A DNA stretch of 64,000 nt from CAVQWT01 sp963717705 (GTDB lineage Bacteria; Pseudomonadota; Gammaproteobacteria; Burkholderiales; Casimicrobiaceae). Below the pieces are notes generated by a model. The model was not told the DNA's origin. It did not search any database and saw only the letters and a list, made by a program, of their open reading frames with translations. Within the stretch, counting starts at the first letter, position 1. Every line of letters starts with the position of its first letter. This document shows positions 45,750 through 55,021 of this stretch, in pieces. The translations under genes were made by a program, and so were the position numbers. The DNA lies in the NCBI GenBank assembly GCA_963717705.1, contig CAVQWT010000008.1, positions 123,867 to 187,866 on the forward strand. Direction: 5' to 3'.

Positions 45750-46154
45750 ATGTTCGGCAAGAAGAGTTCGATGCCGCAGAAGCGGATCGACAGCCTGATC
45801 GGAGCCGGCACGATCGTCGACGGCGACGTCACGTTCACCGGCGGCCTGCGCATCGACGGGCACGTCCGCGGCAACGTCGTCGCCGCCAACGGCGAGCCCA
45901 GCACCCTGGTGGTCAGCGAGCAGGCGAAGGTGGACGGCGAGATCCGGGTCTCGCACGTGGTCATCAACGGCACGGTGAACGGGCCGGTGGCCGCCAACGA
46001 CTACCTGGAGCTGCAGCCGAAGGCGCGCATCGTCGGCGACGTCAGCTACAAGATGCTGGAAATGCACGTGGGTGCGGTGATCCAGGGACGGCTCGATCAC
46101 GCCGAACCGGGAACCGCCTCCGTGGTCGAACTGAAGCGGGTGGGCGCCGATTGA
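45750..46154 (+). CDS. bactofilin
   Basis: A 134-residue polymer-forming cytoskeletal protein. The hydrophobic right-handed beta-helix is visible as LIGAGTIVDGDVTFTGGLRI, then DGHVRGNVVA, and HVVINGTVNGPVAANDYLEL. Bactofilins form non-polar filaments without nucleotide and localise envelope enzymes. GGAGG precedes the ATG at 45750. It is probably co-transcribed with the DUF6776-like gene. Confidence 0.93.
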   Translation: MFGKKSSMPQKRIDSLIGAGTIVDGDVTFTGGLRIDGHVRGNVVAANGEPSTLVVSEQAKVDGEIRVSHVVINGTVNGPVAANDYLELQPKARIVGDVSYKMLEMHVGAVIQGRLDHAEPGTASVVELKRVGAD

Positions 46155-46226
46155 CCGCCCGCCCCTGGCCGGCCGCAGTGGCCGGGCCGCAGCCCTGACC
46201 GCGCCATCACCATACGGGTGGCAGGG

Positions 46227-46256
46227 TTGCGGTGAAGCGGTGGGCAGTCCCATAAT
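46227..46256 (+). promoter_or_regulatory. predicted promoter of erpA
   Basis: TTGCGG (46227-46232) and CATAAT (46251-46256) with an 18-nt spacer, 28 nt before the erpA ATG. Confidence 0.5.
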
Positions 46257-46283
46257 TCTCCCGTCAGGATCCAAGGAGCAGCC

Positions 46284-46634
46284 GTGAACGACATGACCGA
46301 AATGCCCGCCCCGCTGGTGTTCACCGACAACGCCGCCGCCAAGGTGAAGGCGCTGATCGACGAGGAAGGCAATCCCGAACTCAAGCTCCGCGTCTTCGTC
46401 ACCGGCGGCGGCTGCTCGGGCTTCCAGTACGGCTTCACGTTCGACGAGGTCGTCAACGAGGACGACACGGCGATGGAGAAGCACGGCGTGACGCTGCTGA
46501 TCGACCCGATGAGCTACCAGTATCTGGTCGGCGCGGAGATCGACTACAGCGAAGGCCTCGAGGGCGCGCAGTTCGTGATCAAGAACCCGAACGCCACGAC
46601 GACCTGCGGCTGCGGGTCGAGCTTCTCCGCCTGA
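46284..46634 (+). CDS. erpA: A-type iron-sulfur carrier protein
   Basis: A 116-residue protein that receives and delivers [Fe-S] clusters to target enzymes. The three ligand cysteines are in VTGGGCSGFQYGF and in TTCGCGSSFSA at the C-terminus. It matches ErpA rather than IscA in the NEDDTAMEKHGVTLLIDPMS stretch. It has its own promoter and a strong terminator. Confidence 0.94.
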   Translation: MNDMTEMPAPLVFTDNAAAKVKALIDEEGNPELKLRVFVTGGGCSGFQYGFTFDEVVNEDDTAMEKHGVTLLIDPMSYQYLVGAEIDYSEGLEGAQFVIKNPNATTTCGCGSSFSA

Positions 46635-46660
46635 CCAGGGTCGGTTCGGTCGGCACGAAG

Positions 46661-46688
46661 ACGGGGCCCGCGCGGCCCCGTTTCCTTT
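46661..46688 (+). terminator. intrinsic terminator after erpA
   Basis: ACGGGGCC (46661-46668) pairs perfectly with GGCCCCGT (46674-46681) around a 5-nt loop, followed by TTTCCTTT. Confidence 0.8.
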
Positions 46689-46722
46689 GCCGGATCGCGG
46701 TCGCCCACGCCATCGTTTCCCC

Positions 46723-47877
46723 ATGACCGGCACCCCGTCGTCCGCCAGCCCCGAGATTCGCCTGTTCCATCCCGACGTGGGGGCGGAGGAACTCGCCGCG
46801 CTGGCCGGCGTGGTCGAAACCGCGTGGCTCGGGCGCGGACCGCAGTCGGGGCTGTTCGAGCGCGAGTTCGCGGCGCATCTCGGCGTTGCCCCCGACCAGG
46901 TGCTGACGGTCAATTCGGCCACCGACGGCCTCTTCTACATCGCCGAAGCGCTGCGGCTGGGCGCCGGCGACGAGATCATCGCGCCGTCGATTTCCTTCGT
47001 CGGCGCGGTGCAGGCAGCCGCCCATTCGGGGGCGCGAGTGGTCCTCTGCGACAGCTGTCCCCGGTCCCTGAACGTCCGGGTCGAGGATCTCGAGCGCGTG
47101 CGCACCCCCCGCAGCAGGGCGCTGATGCTGCTGCATTTCGGCGGCGTTGCCTGCGACATGGACGCGATCGTCCCGTGGTGCCACGCCCACGGAATCGCGC
47201 TGGTCGAGGATACCGCCTGCGCCCCGGCCACCCGCTGGCGCGGACGCGCGACCGGCACCTTCGGCGAGTTCGCCGCCTGGTCGTTCGATTCGATGAAGAT
47301 CATGACCTCCGGCGAGGGCGGGCTGATCTACGCGGCGGACCCCGGCGCACGTGCCGCCATCGCCTCGCTGGCAGGCATGGGCATGAGCTCGGGCAGCGGC
47401 CATGCGTCGACCGCCACCGAACGCTGGTGGGAATTCGACGTGACGGGTCCCGGGCGTCGATCGGTGCTGGGCGACATGGCGGCCGCCGTCGCCCGCGTGC
47501 AGTTGCGGCGGCTGCCGGGTTTCATCCGCCGCCGGCGCGAAGTGGACTCCGCGTATCGCGCCGCGCTGGCCGGACTCGACTGGCTCACGCTGCCGCCGGC
47601 GGTCGATCCGCGGTGCGAATCGTCGTACTATTTCTTCGCCGTGCAATGCGCGCGCGGGCGACGCGATCGCCTGGCGCGCCACCTGCGCGAGCACGGCGTC
47701 TACACGTCGTTCCGGTACTACCCGCTGCACCGCACCCGGCACTTCCATGCCGACGCGGCGAACTTCCCCGGTGCCGAGACGGCGGCGGACACCACGCTGT
47801 GCCTGCCCCTGCATTCGCGGCTCGGCGACGCCGACGTCGCCCGCGTCGCCGATGCGGTCCTCGCCTTCCGGGCCTGA
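46723..47877 (+). CDS. DegT/DnrJ/EryC1/StrS-family aminotransferase
   Basis: A 384-residue PLP-dependent sugar aminotransferase. The cofactor lysine sits in WSFDSMKIMTSGEGGLIY and the phosphate-binding region in VNSATDGLFYIAEALRLG. The DTACAPATRW motif fits the family. Such enzymes make amino sugars for surface glycans or secondary metabolites; the 4-nt convergent gap to the double glycosyltransferase gene may be coincidence. A start at 46687 would read through the T-rich end of the erpA terminator, so I chose 46723. Confidence 0.87.
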   Translation: MTGTPSSASPEIRLFHPDVGAEELAALAGVVETAWLGRGPQSGLFEREFAAHLGVAPDQVLTVNSATDGLFYIAEALRLGAGDEIIAPSISFVGAVQAAAHSGARVVLCDSCPRSLNVRVEDLERVRTPRSRALMLLHFGGVACDMDAIVPWCHAHGIALVEDTACAPATRWRGRATGTFGEFAAWSFDSMKIMTSGEGGLIYAADPGARAAIASLAGMGMSSGSGHASTATERWWEFDVTGPGRRSVLGDMAAAVARVQLRRLPGFIRRRREVDSAYRAALAGLDWLTLPPAVDPRCESSYYFFAVQCARGRRDRLARHLREHGVYTSFRYYPLHRTRHFHADAANFPGAETAADTTLCLPLHSRLGDADVARVADAVLAFRA

Positions 47878-47881
47878 TCCT

Positions 47882-49750
47882 TCAACGGAGATCGGGCAGC
47901 CCCAGCGCCCGCCAGGCCTTGATGGGGATGCGCACGAACCAGCGCCGTCGCCACACCGGGCCTTCGATCGCCTCGATCTCCTGGCGCCGCAGTTCCTTCG
48001 CGTGGGCGAGATCCTGCCGGTGTGACCGCTTGAGACGGCCCACGTCGGTGCTCACGGCGATCCCTTCCTGCAGGGCGACGGCGTCGGCGTAGGCGGCATC
48101 CAGCGCGGCCTGGCGGTCGGCGGCCTTGTCGCCGGCCGCCGGAACCCGGTAGATCGACGTGGTCTTGTCCACCATGACGAAGTCGGCGGCGGCGGTGTAG
48201 CGCGTCCACAGGTTCCAGTCCTCGAGCTGGTCCATCGCCTCGTTGAACCCGCCGTGGCGCTCCCAGCAGCTGCGGTGGAACAGCACCGTCTGGATCGGCA
48301 TGAAGTCGTGGTGCCACAGCGCGGCGCGGCTGAACGGCTCGCGGTAGCGCGTGAACGGCGCCGCGGATCGATAGCGCAGCGGATCGCGGGACAGCACGTC
48401 GGTGGGCACCTCCCACGCCAGGCCGTAGACGCCGACGGCGCCGACCTCGCGCCGCGCCTTCAGCGCCGCGCGCACCAGCACCTCGACGTGGTCGGCGAAC
48501 AGCGCGTCGTCGTCGTCGAGGAATCCCAGCCACTCGCCGCGGGCGAGCGACAGGCCGAGGTTGCCCGCGCGGGACCGCCCCGCGCGCTCCCCGGTGCAGG
48601 CATAGACGAGGCGCAGGCAACCGCCGAACTCCGCTTCGATCCGTTCGCGCGTGGCCGGCTCGCCATCCTCGACGATCACCACCTCGATCGGCCGGTAGGT
48701 CTGCTGCGCCAGCGACGTCAGCGCCTCGCGCAGCTGCGGCCAGCGATCGTGGGTGCGCACGACGATCGAGACCAGCGGCGCAGGCTCGGGCGTACCGGGC
48801 GCGGGAAACGCGTAGTAGTCGCCCAGTCGCATCGCGCCGTAGTCCCAGTGGTTGAACTCCGCCGGGAACGGCAGCGTTTCCCGCCACGGTCCGCGGCGAA
48901 AGTAGACGGCGTTGCGCAGGAACCGCAACAGCGCGCCGACGAGCCGCTGGCTCCGGCGCGGAAACGACGGCGGCTGCGTGATCTCGTGCAGGATCATGCC
49001 GACGCCGGTCAGCATGTCGCGCCAGGTGCCGTAGCGGGCGCGCAGGCACAGGTTGGTGTAGCAGCCTTCGATCGCCTGCACGGGCTTGATCTCGCCGACG
49101 TAGCGGTAGCTGTCGTGCCAGCACTGCGCGCTCGGCACGTAGCGCAGCTTCCAGCCGCGGGCACCGAGCCGCCACGACAGGTCGACGTCCTCGCTGTACA
49201 TGAAGATCCGCGGCTCGAATCCGCCGACCTCGGCCAGGGCCGAACGGCGGTAGATGCACGCCGCGCCGCTGATCCAGCGCGTGTGCTGGCTGACCGGATC
49301 GTAGGCCTTCGGATGCTCGTAGGGCGTCTGCCGGATCTCCCAGCCGCCGACGCGATGCTCCTGCTCGCGCTCCTCGTGCATCGCCGCGAACACGACGGCG
49401 AGCGCGTCTGGCGCGAGATAGGCGTCGGGATTGACGGTGAGGACGAAGTCGCCGCGGGTGATCGCCAGCAGCGCGTTGACGGCGTTGCCGAAGCCGGTGT
49501 TGCGTGGCGACCGGACGAGTTCCACGCCGGCGAACGCCGCCAGGCCGCGCCACGCCTCGACGCGCGCCGCGAGCGCCGTGTGGTAAGCGTCGTCGCAGCT
49601 GTTGTCGATGAAGGCGACGCGCAGCGTGAACGGGCAGGCCGCCTGGGTGGCGAGGCTGGTGACCAGCCGCTCCACCATCCCGAGGTCGGTGTGATAGGCG
49701 ACGACCAGCACGTCGAGCGACGGCGTGGACACGGTCACTGCGCCGTCCAT
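47882..49750 (-). CDS. two-domain family 2 glycosyltransferase
   Basis: About 622 residues with two GT-A domains. The first (about 10-250) has VLVVAYHTD, SPRNTGFGNAVNALL and the rhamnosyltransferase-like WISGAACIYRRSAL. The second (about 330-560) has VSIVVRTHDRWPQL, VIVEDGEPATRERIEAEFGG and the metal-binding GFLDDDDAL. The arrangement suggests a bifunctional or chain-extending transferase for a surface polysaccharide. ATG at 49750 or GTG at 49738 (GTGA overlap with the bdhA stop) could be the start. Confidence 0.85.
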   Translation of the reverse strand: MDGAVTVSTPSLDVLVVAYHTDLGMVERLVTSLATQAACPFTLRVAFIDNSCDDAYHTALAARVEAWRGLAAFAGVELVRSPRNTGFGNAVNALLAITRGDFVLTVNPDAYLAPDALAVVFAAMHEEREQEHRVGGWEIRQTPYEHPKAYDPVSQHTRWISGAACIYRRSALAEVGGFEPRIFMYSEDVDLSWRLGARGWKLRYVPSAQCWHDSYRYVGEIKPVQAIEGCYTNLCLRARYGTWRDMLTGVGMILHEITQPPSFPRRSQRLVGALLRFLRNAVYFRRGPWRETLPFPAEFNHWDYGAMRLGDYYAFPAPGTPEPAPLVSIVVRTHDRWPQLREALTSLAQQTYRPIEVVIVEDGEPATRERIEAEFGGCLRLVYACTGERAGRSRAGNLGLSLARGEWLGFLDDDDALFADHVEVLVRAALKARREVGAVGVYGLAWEVPTDVLSRDPLRYRSAAPFTRYREPFSRAALWHHDFMPIQTVLFHRSCWERHGGFNEAMDQLEDWNLWTRYTAAADFVMVDKTTSIYRVPAAGDKAADRQAALDAAYADAVALQEGIAVSTDVGRLKRSHRQDLAHAKELRRQEIEAIEGPVWRRRWFVRIPIKAWRALGLPDLR

Positions 49751-50517
49751 CCGCCGTCGATCGACAGCATCGCGCCGGTGATCGACTTCGCGGCGTCCGA
49801 GGCCAGGAACGCCGCCAGCGCCGCGACCTCGTCGATGCCGATGAAGCGCCTCGTCGGTTGCCCCGCGAGCATGATCTTCTGCACGACGTCTTCCTCGGAG
49901 ATGCCGCGCGTGCGCGCCTGGGCGGGGATCTGCGCCTCGACCAGCGGCGTCTTCACGTAGCCGGGGCAGATCGCGTTGACGGTGATTCCCTGCGTCGCCA
50001 CCTCGAGCGCGACGCTCTTGGTGAACCCGGCGAGTCCGTGCTTCGCCGCCACGTAGGCGCTCTTGAACGGCGAGGCGATCAGCGCGTGCGCGCTCGCGAC
50101 GTTGACGATCCGCCCCCAGCCCCGCGCCTTCATCGCCGGCAGCGCGAGCCGGGTCGTGTGGAACGCGCTCGACAGGTTGATCGCGATGATCGCGTCCCAC
50201 TTCTCCGGAGGAAACTCGTCGACCGCAGCGACGTGCTGGATGCCGGCGTTGTTGACGAGGATGTCGACCGCGCCGAACGCGGCGATCGCGCGCTCCATCA
50301 TCGCGGCGATCGCCGCGGGCTGCGCCATGTCGGCGCCGTCGTGGCGGACGTCGACGCCGTAGTCGGCCGCGAGCCGCGACCGCAGCGACTCGATCGCGCC
50401 GGCGTCGCCGAAACCGTTGAGCATCACGTTGTGGCCGGCGGCGGCCAGCGCGCCGGCGATGCCGAGGCCGATGCCGGACGTCGAGCCGGTGACGAGGGCG
50501 GTCTTGCGGGCTGTCAT
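49735..50517 (-). CDS. bdhA: 3-hydroxybutyrate dehydrogenase
   Basis: A 260-residue short-chain dehydrogenase interconverting 3-hydroxybutyrate and acetoacetate, used when polyhydroxybutyrate is consumed. The NAD motif is TGSTSGIG (10-17), NNAGIQHV carries the structural Asn, and the catalytic YVAAKHG is in SAYVAAKHGLAGFTKS. The NAGIQHVAAVDEFPPEKWD stretch is characteristic of the D-3-hydroxybutyrate enzyme. GGAG precedes the ATG at 50517. It overlaps the glycosyltransferase start. Confidence 0.92.
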   Translation of the reverse strand: MTARKTALVTGSTSGIGLGIAGALAAAGHNVMLNGFGDAGAIESLRSRLAADYGVDVRHDGADMAQPAAIAAMMERAIAAFGAVDILVNNAGIQHVAAVDEFPPEKWDAIIAINLSSAFHTTRLALPAMKARGWGRIVNVASAHALIASPFKSAYVAAKHGLAGFTKSVALEVATQGITVNAICPGYVKTPLVEAQIPAQARTRGISEEDVVQKIMLAGQPTRRFIGIDEVAALAAFLASDAAKSITGAMLSIDGGWTAQ

Positions 50518-50569
50518 GGAAGGCTCCGGTGGGTATCGGGGGAAGCGGGCGCGCGGTCGGCGGTGGCGC

Positions 50570-51703
50570 TCAGCGCGGCGTGATCGCTCCGAGCACGCGC
50601 GGGCCGCGGGCGCCGGTCACCGCGGGCAGGTTGCCCGGACGGCCGGCCAGCGCCTCGCGCGCCAGCCACGCGAACGCCAGCGCCTCGACGTGGTCGACGG
50701 CGACGCCGAGCGCGGCGGTGGTGGCGACCGTCCGCGGCGCGAGCTCGCGCGCAAGTGCTGCCATCAACGCGGAATTGCACGCACCGCCGCCGCAGACCAG
50801 AACCGTCGTGGCGCCGGCGCAGTGGGCGCGCACCGCGTCGGCGATGCCGCGCGCGGTCAGCGCGACCAGCGTCGCCTGCACGTCGGCGGGCTCGACGGTT
50901 CGGTCGAGCGTGGCCACGTGGGCGTCGAGCCAGGCGGCGTCGAACAGGTCGCGGCCGGTGCTCTTGGGCGGCGGCAGCGAGAAGTAGGGCTCGGCCAGCA
51001 GCCGCGCAAGCAGCGCCGCGTCGGCGCGGCCCGAGCGCGCCCACGCGCCGTCGGCGTCGTAGCGAGTGCCGCGATGCCGCGCGTGCCACAGGTCCGACAG
51101 CACGTTGCCCGGCCCGGTGTCGAACCCCCGGACGCCGTCCGCCGGCGGATGCGCCGCGTCGCGCGGCGGCAGATCGGTCACGTTGGCGATGCCGCCGATG
51201 TTGACGACGACGCGATGCTCGTCCGCCGCGCCGAACATCGCGGCGTGGAACGCGGGCACCAGCGGCGCGCCCTGTCCGCCCGCGGCGACGTCGCGCCGCC
51301 GGAAGTCGGCGACGACCGCCATGCCGGCACGCTCGGCCACGCGCGCCGGATCGTTGAGCTGGATCGTCCAGCCGAGGTCGGGGCGGTGGCGCACCGTCTG
51401 GCCGTGGACACCCGCGGCGATGACGTCGGCAGCGGCCACGCGGGCGTCGCCGCAGGCCGCGGCAAGGGCTTCCGCGTAGACGTCGGCCAGTGCGAGGGAA
51501 GCGCGCGCCGCCCGGGCGAGCTCGTCGGGCCCCGATGCCTGCAGTGCCATCAGCTCGGCTCTCAGCGGGTCGGCCAGGGGCAGGTGGGCGACGCCCAGCA
51601 CGCGGCAGCCCGGGGCGGGCGCCGGCGCGAAATCGGCGACGACGGCGTCGACGCCGTCGAGGCTGGTGCCGGACATGACGCCGGCGTAGATCTCGCGGCG
51701 CAT
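50570..51703 (-). CDS. anmK: anhydro-N-acetylmuramic acid kinase
   Basis: Recycles cell-wall anhMurNAc to MurNAc-6-phosphate in the cytoplasm. At 377 residues the ATP loop is GVMSGTSLDGVDAV. Further family blocks are NIGGIANVTDLP, GFDTGPGNVLSD and LVCGGGACNSALM. It lies 35 nt downstream of an M23 peptidase, and divergently across from tyrS, the standard betaproteobacterial order linking wall cleavage and recycling. Confidence 0.95.
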   Translation of the reverse strand: MRREIYAGVMSGTSLDGVDAVVADFAPAPAPGCRVLGVAHLPLADPLRAELMALQASGPDELARAARASLALADVYAEALAAACGDARVAAADVIAAGVHGQTVRHRPDLGWTIQLNDPARVAERAGMAVVADFRRRDVAAGGQGAPLVPAFHAAMFGAADEHRVVVNIGGIANVTDLPPRDAAHPPADGVRGFDTGPGNVLSDLWHARHRGTRYDADGAWARSGRADAALLARLLAEPYFSLPPPKSTGRDLFDAAWLDAHVATLDRTVEPADVQATLVALTARGIADAVRAHCAGATTVLVCGGGACNSALMAALARELAPRTVATTAALGVAVDHVEALAFAWLAREALAGRPGNLPAVTGARGPRVLGAITPR

Positions 51704-51738
51704 CGGCGAGCGGGTGAGCTGCGGCGGGTCTGGCGGCG

Positions 51739-53076
51739 TTACTCGGCCGCGGCCAGCAGGCCCGCGGGCAGCGAGCGGACGAGCGAAAGCTGCGCGTTCG
51801 CCGGCGCGATCCGCGCTGCGAAGGCTGCGCGCTCGCTTGCGGGCAGCGGCTCGCCCGAGGGCATCGCGATCGTCAGCGGATTGCGCGCGTCGTTGTCGAC
51901 GCGGAACTCGTAGTGCAGGTGCGGACCCGTCGCCCAGCCGGTCTGGCCGACGTAGCCGATGACTTCGCCCTGCGCGACGCGCGCGCCGTTGGCGACGCGC
52001 GGCGCGAAGCGCGAAAGGTGGGCGTAGAACGTCGAGTGCGCGCCCGAGTGCTGCAGGTGCACCGCCTTGCCGTAGCCGCCCTGGACTCCGGCGAAGATGA
52101 CCTTGCCGTTGGCGGTCGCGCGCACCGGCGTGCCCTCGGGTGCACCGTAGTCGACCCCCTTGTGCGCACGCCAGGTCTGGAGGATCGGGTGGAAGCGGGC
52201 GTTGGTGAACCCCGACGTCATCCGCGAGAACTCCATCGGCGAGCGGAGGAACGCCTTGCGCAGCGCGCTGCCGTCCTCGGCGTAGTACGACTCGGCGCCG
52301 TCGGCGTCGCGCCAGAGGAACGCACGGAGCACACGGCCGCGGTTCTCGAACTCCGCGGCGACGATGCGCCCGCTGCCGGCGGGCTCGCCGTCGATGCTGC
52401 GCGCTTCGTAGACGACGGCAAAGCGATCGCCGCGCTGGAGGTCCTTGTAGAAGTCGATGTCGCCGGCGAAGACGTCGGCCAGCTGGATGGTCACCGCATC
52501 GGGCAGTCCGGCCTCGTCGGCGGCGCCGAACAGCGACGACCGGATTTCGCCGGCGGCCATCTTCCAGCGCGTCTCCACCGCCGGGGCTTCGCTGGAGGCC
52601 ACCAGCTTCTCCCCGGCGCGGGCCACGGTCAGGCGGCGGCCGTCGGCGGCGATGAAGCGAAGCGCGCGCATGCGGCCGTCGTCGTCGGTCTCGACCGCGA
52701 TCCCGCGACCGGGACGCAACTGGTACAGCGGTCGCGCGGCCGGGTCGGTGCGCAGGAACGCCATCGTCTCCGGGTCGTCGATGCCGAGGCGCGCAAGGAT
52801 GCTGCCGACGGTGTCGCCGCGGCGCACGCGCTCTTCCTGCCAGTATCCCGCACCGCCGGCGGCGAGCGGAGTTACAACGGGCGCGTCGAGCGCGCGCTGG
52901 ACGAACTGCGACGGCTCGGGGTCGACGGCGGAACCCGGCGCGATGCCGAAGGCGGCGACCCCGGACAGCGCGAGCGCGGCCGCGGCGAGCCACTGGCCGG
53001 GCGACGCCGCGCCGACCGCCCGCCGGGCGGCGGCGATCAGGGTTTGCGCTAGAATTCGTGGTTGGTCGAAGGGCAT
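51739..53076 (-). CDS. M23 family murein endopeptidase
   Basis: A 445-residue zinc peptidase that cuts peptidoglycan cross-links in the periplasm. An N-terminal uncleaved or signal helix (about 27-47) is followed by a LysM/OapA-like region (RRGDTVGSILARLGI), a middle domain, and the LytM domain with the zinc ligands HKGVDYGAPEGTP and later HLHYEF. It resembles MepM. It is divergent from GST-tyrS; the 122-nt gap holds no gene, and a plus-strand TAGAAT lies at 53050-53055, inside its first codons. Confidence 0.93.
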   Translation of the reverse strand: MPFDQPRILAQTLIAAARRAVGAASPGQWLAAAALALSGVAAFGIAPGSAVDPEPSQFVQRALDAPVVTPLAAGGAGYWQEERVRRGDTVGSILARLGIDDPETMAFLRTDPAARPLYQLRPGRGIAVETDDDGRMRALRFIAADGRRLTVARAGEKLVASSEAPAVETRWKMAAGEIRSSLFGAADEAGLPDAVTIQLADVFAGDIDFYKDLQRGDRFAVVYEARSIDGEPAGSGRIVAAEFENRGRVLRAFLWRDADGAESYYAEDGSALRKAFLRSPMEFSRMTSGFTNARFHPILQTWRAHKGVDYGAPEGTPVRATANGKVIFAGVQGGYGKAVHLQHSGAHSTFYAHLSRFAPRVANGARVAQGEVIGYVGQTGWATGPHLHYEFRVDNDARNPLTIAMPSGEPLPASERAAFAARIAPANAQLSLVRSLPAGLLAAAE

Positions 53077-53198
53077 CGCAGGGGAAACTCGGGCGGACCC
53101 GTGATTCTATCAAACCCCGACAAAGCAATACTCAAGCCACGCCTTTCCGCCCGCAGGCAGCTGCGGCGGGCGACCCGGCCCCCGGAGCGAGCCTTTCC

Positions 53199-53816
53199 AT
53201 GAGCCTGACGATCTACGGCACCCCCGCCTCGCGCGCATTCCGCGTGCTCTGGGCCGCGCACGAACTCGCGCTGCCCTTCGAGCTCGTCCCCCACCACTAC
53301 GCGGGGCCGGAAACCAAGGGCGCCGACTACCTCGCGATCAACCCGAACGGCACCGTGCCCGCGATCGTCGACGACGGCGTGCCGCTGTTCGAATCGCTGG
53401 CGATCAACCTCTACCTCGCGCGGAAAGCGGGGAGGCTGTGGCCGGCGGGCATCGCCGACGAGGGGCGGCTCTACCAGTGGACGCTGTGGGCGGGCACCGA
53501 GGTCGACCCCGTCATCGGGCAATGGGCGTACCACACGTTCTTCCTGCCGCCGGAGCAACGCAAGCCGGAACTCGCGGCCGAAGGGGGGGCCAAGCTGCGC
53601 CGGCGGCTGGACGTGATCGACGGCGCGCTCGCCCGGCGGCGCTGGCTCGCCGGCGACGACTTCACCATCGCCGATCTCAACGTCGCCGCCGTGCTCTACC
53701 GCGCGCCGAGGTTCGGCATCGACGCCTGGCCGCACCTCGCGGACTGGCACGCGCGGTGCTACGCGCGGCCGGCGGCGAAGGCCGCGGTCGCGCTGCGCGA
53801 AGCGAAGGCGGCCTGA
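53199..53816 (+). CDS. glutathione S-transferase family protein
   Basis: A 205-residue cytoplasmic GST. The thioredoxin-fold half contains NPNGTVPAIVDDGVPLFES, the conserved cis-Pro and glutathione-binding Glu-Ser, and the all-helical half contains FTIADLNVAAVLYR, the N-capping box region. The substrate is unknown. The ATG at 53199 has GGAG about ten bases upstream. It ends one base before tyrS. Confidence 0.9.
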   Translation: MSLTIYGTPASRAFRVLWAAHELALPFELVPHHYAGPETKGADYLAINPNGTVPAIVDDGVPLFESLAINLYLARKAGRLWPAGIADEGRLYQWTLWAGTEVDPVIGQWAYHTFFLPPEQRKPELAAEGGAKLRRRLDVIDGALARRRWLAGDDFTIADLNVAAVLYRAPRFGIDAWPHLADWHARCYARPAAKAAVALREAKAA

Positions 53817-53817
53817 G

Positions 53818-55020
53818 ATGACCGCCTCCATCGCCGAGCAGATCGCGATCTTCAAGCGGGGTGCCGACGAGCTCCTGGTCGAAGCCGAGCTCGCGGCCAA
53901 GCTCGCGCGCGGCAAGCCGCTGCGGATCAAGGAAGGCTTCGACCCGACCCGGCCCGATCTGCACCTCGGCCACACGGTGCAGTTCAACAAGCTGCGCCAG
54001 CTGCAGGACCTCGGCCACCACATCATCTTCCTCATCGGCGATTTCACCGGCCTCATCGGCGACCCGACGGGGCGCAACATCACGCGCCCGGCGCTGTCGG
54101 CCGAGGAAATCGCCGTCAACGCCAAGACCTACACCGACCAGGTGTTCCTGATCCTCGACCGCGAGAAGACCGAGGTCGCGTTCAACTCCAAGTGGCTGTC
54201 GGCGCTCGGCGCCGACGGCATGGTCCGCCTGTCCGCCAAGTACACCGTGGCGCGGATGCTGGAGCGCGACGATTTCGCCAAGCGCTACGCGGGCGGCCAG
54301 CCGATCGCGATCCACGAGTTCCTCTATCCGCTGGCGCAGGGCTACGACTCGGTGGCGCTGAAGGCGGACGTCGAGCTCGGCGGCACCGACCAGAAGTTCA
54401 ACCTGCTGGTCGGCCGGGAGCTGCAGCGCCACTACGGGCAGGAGCCGCAGTGCATCCTGACGCTGCCGCTGCTCGAGGGTCTCGACGGCGTCAACAAGAT
54501 GTCGAAGTCGCTCGACAACTACGTCGGCATCACCGACGCCCCGAACGACATGTTCGGCAAGCTGATGTCGATCTCCGACGAGCTCATGTGGCGGTACTAC
54601 GAGCTGCTGTCGTTCCGGCCGATGACCGAGGTCGCGGCGCTTAAGCGGGAATGCGCCGAGGGGCGCAATCCGCGCGACGCCAAGGTCGCGCTGGCGCAGG
54701 AGATCATCGCCCGCTTCCACTCGAAGGCCGCCGCGGACCACGCGCTGGCCGAGTTCGAGTCGCGCTTTCGCGATGGCGCGCTGCCCGAGAGCATGCCGGA
54801 GATCACGCTGGCGACTGCCGGCGCGGGCCTTCCCGTGGCGCAGCTCGCCAAGCAGGCGGGCATCGTCGAATCGACGTCGGAGGCGCTGCGCCTGATCGCG
54901 GGGCGCGGCCTTCGGATCGACGGCGAAGTCGTCGGCGACAAGGCGCTGGTGATCCAGGCCGGCAGCACGGTGGTCATCCAGGCCGGCAAGCGCAAGTTCG
55001 CGCGCGTCACCGTCTCCTGA
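53818..55020 (+). CDS. tyrS: tyrosyl-tRNA synthetase
   Basis: A 400-residue class I synthetase. The HIGH signature appears as DLHLGHTVQF and the KMSKS loop as NKMSKSLDN. A C-terminal S4-type RNA-binding domain covers about 335-400 (GRGLRIDGEVVGDKALVI). It is co-transcribed with GST. The stop codon ends one base before the inverted-repeat element at 55022. Confidence 0.96.
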   Translation: MTASIAEQIAIFKRGADELLVEAELAAKLARGKPLRIKEGFDPTRPDLHLGHTVQFNKLRQLQDLGHHIIFLIGDFTGLIGDPTGRNITRPALSAEEIAVNAKTYTDQVFLILDREKTEVAFNSKWLSALGADGMVRLSAKYTVARMLERDDFAKRYAGGQPIAIHEFLYPLAQGYDSVALKADVELGGTDQKFNLLVGRELQRHYGQEPQCILTLPLLEGLDGVNKMSKSLDNYVGITDAPNDMFGKLMSISDELMWRYYELLSFRPMTEVAALKRECAEGRNPRDAKVALAQEIIARFHSKAAADHALAEFESRFRDGALPESMPEITLATAGAGLPVAQLAKQAGIVESTSEALRLIAGRGLRIDGEVVGDKALVIQAGSTVVIQAGKRKFARVTVS

Positions 55021-55021
55021 T

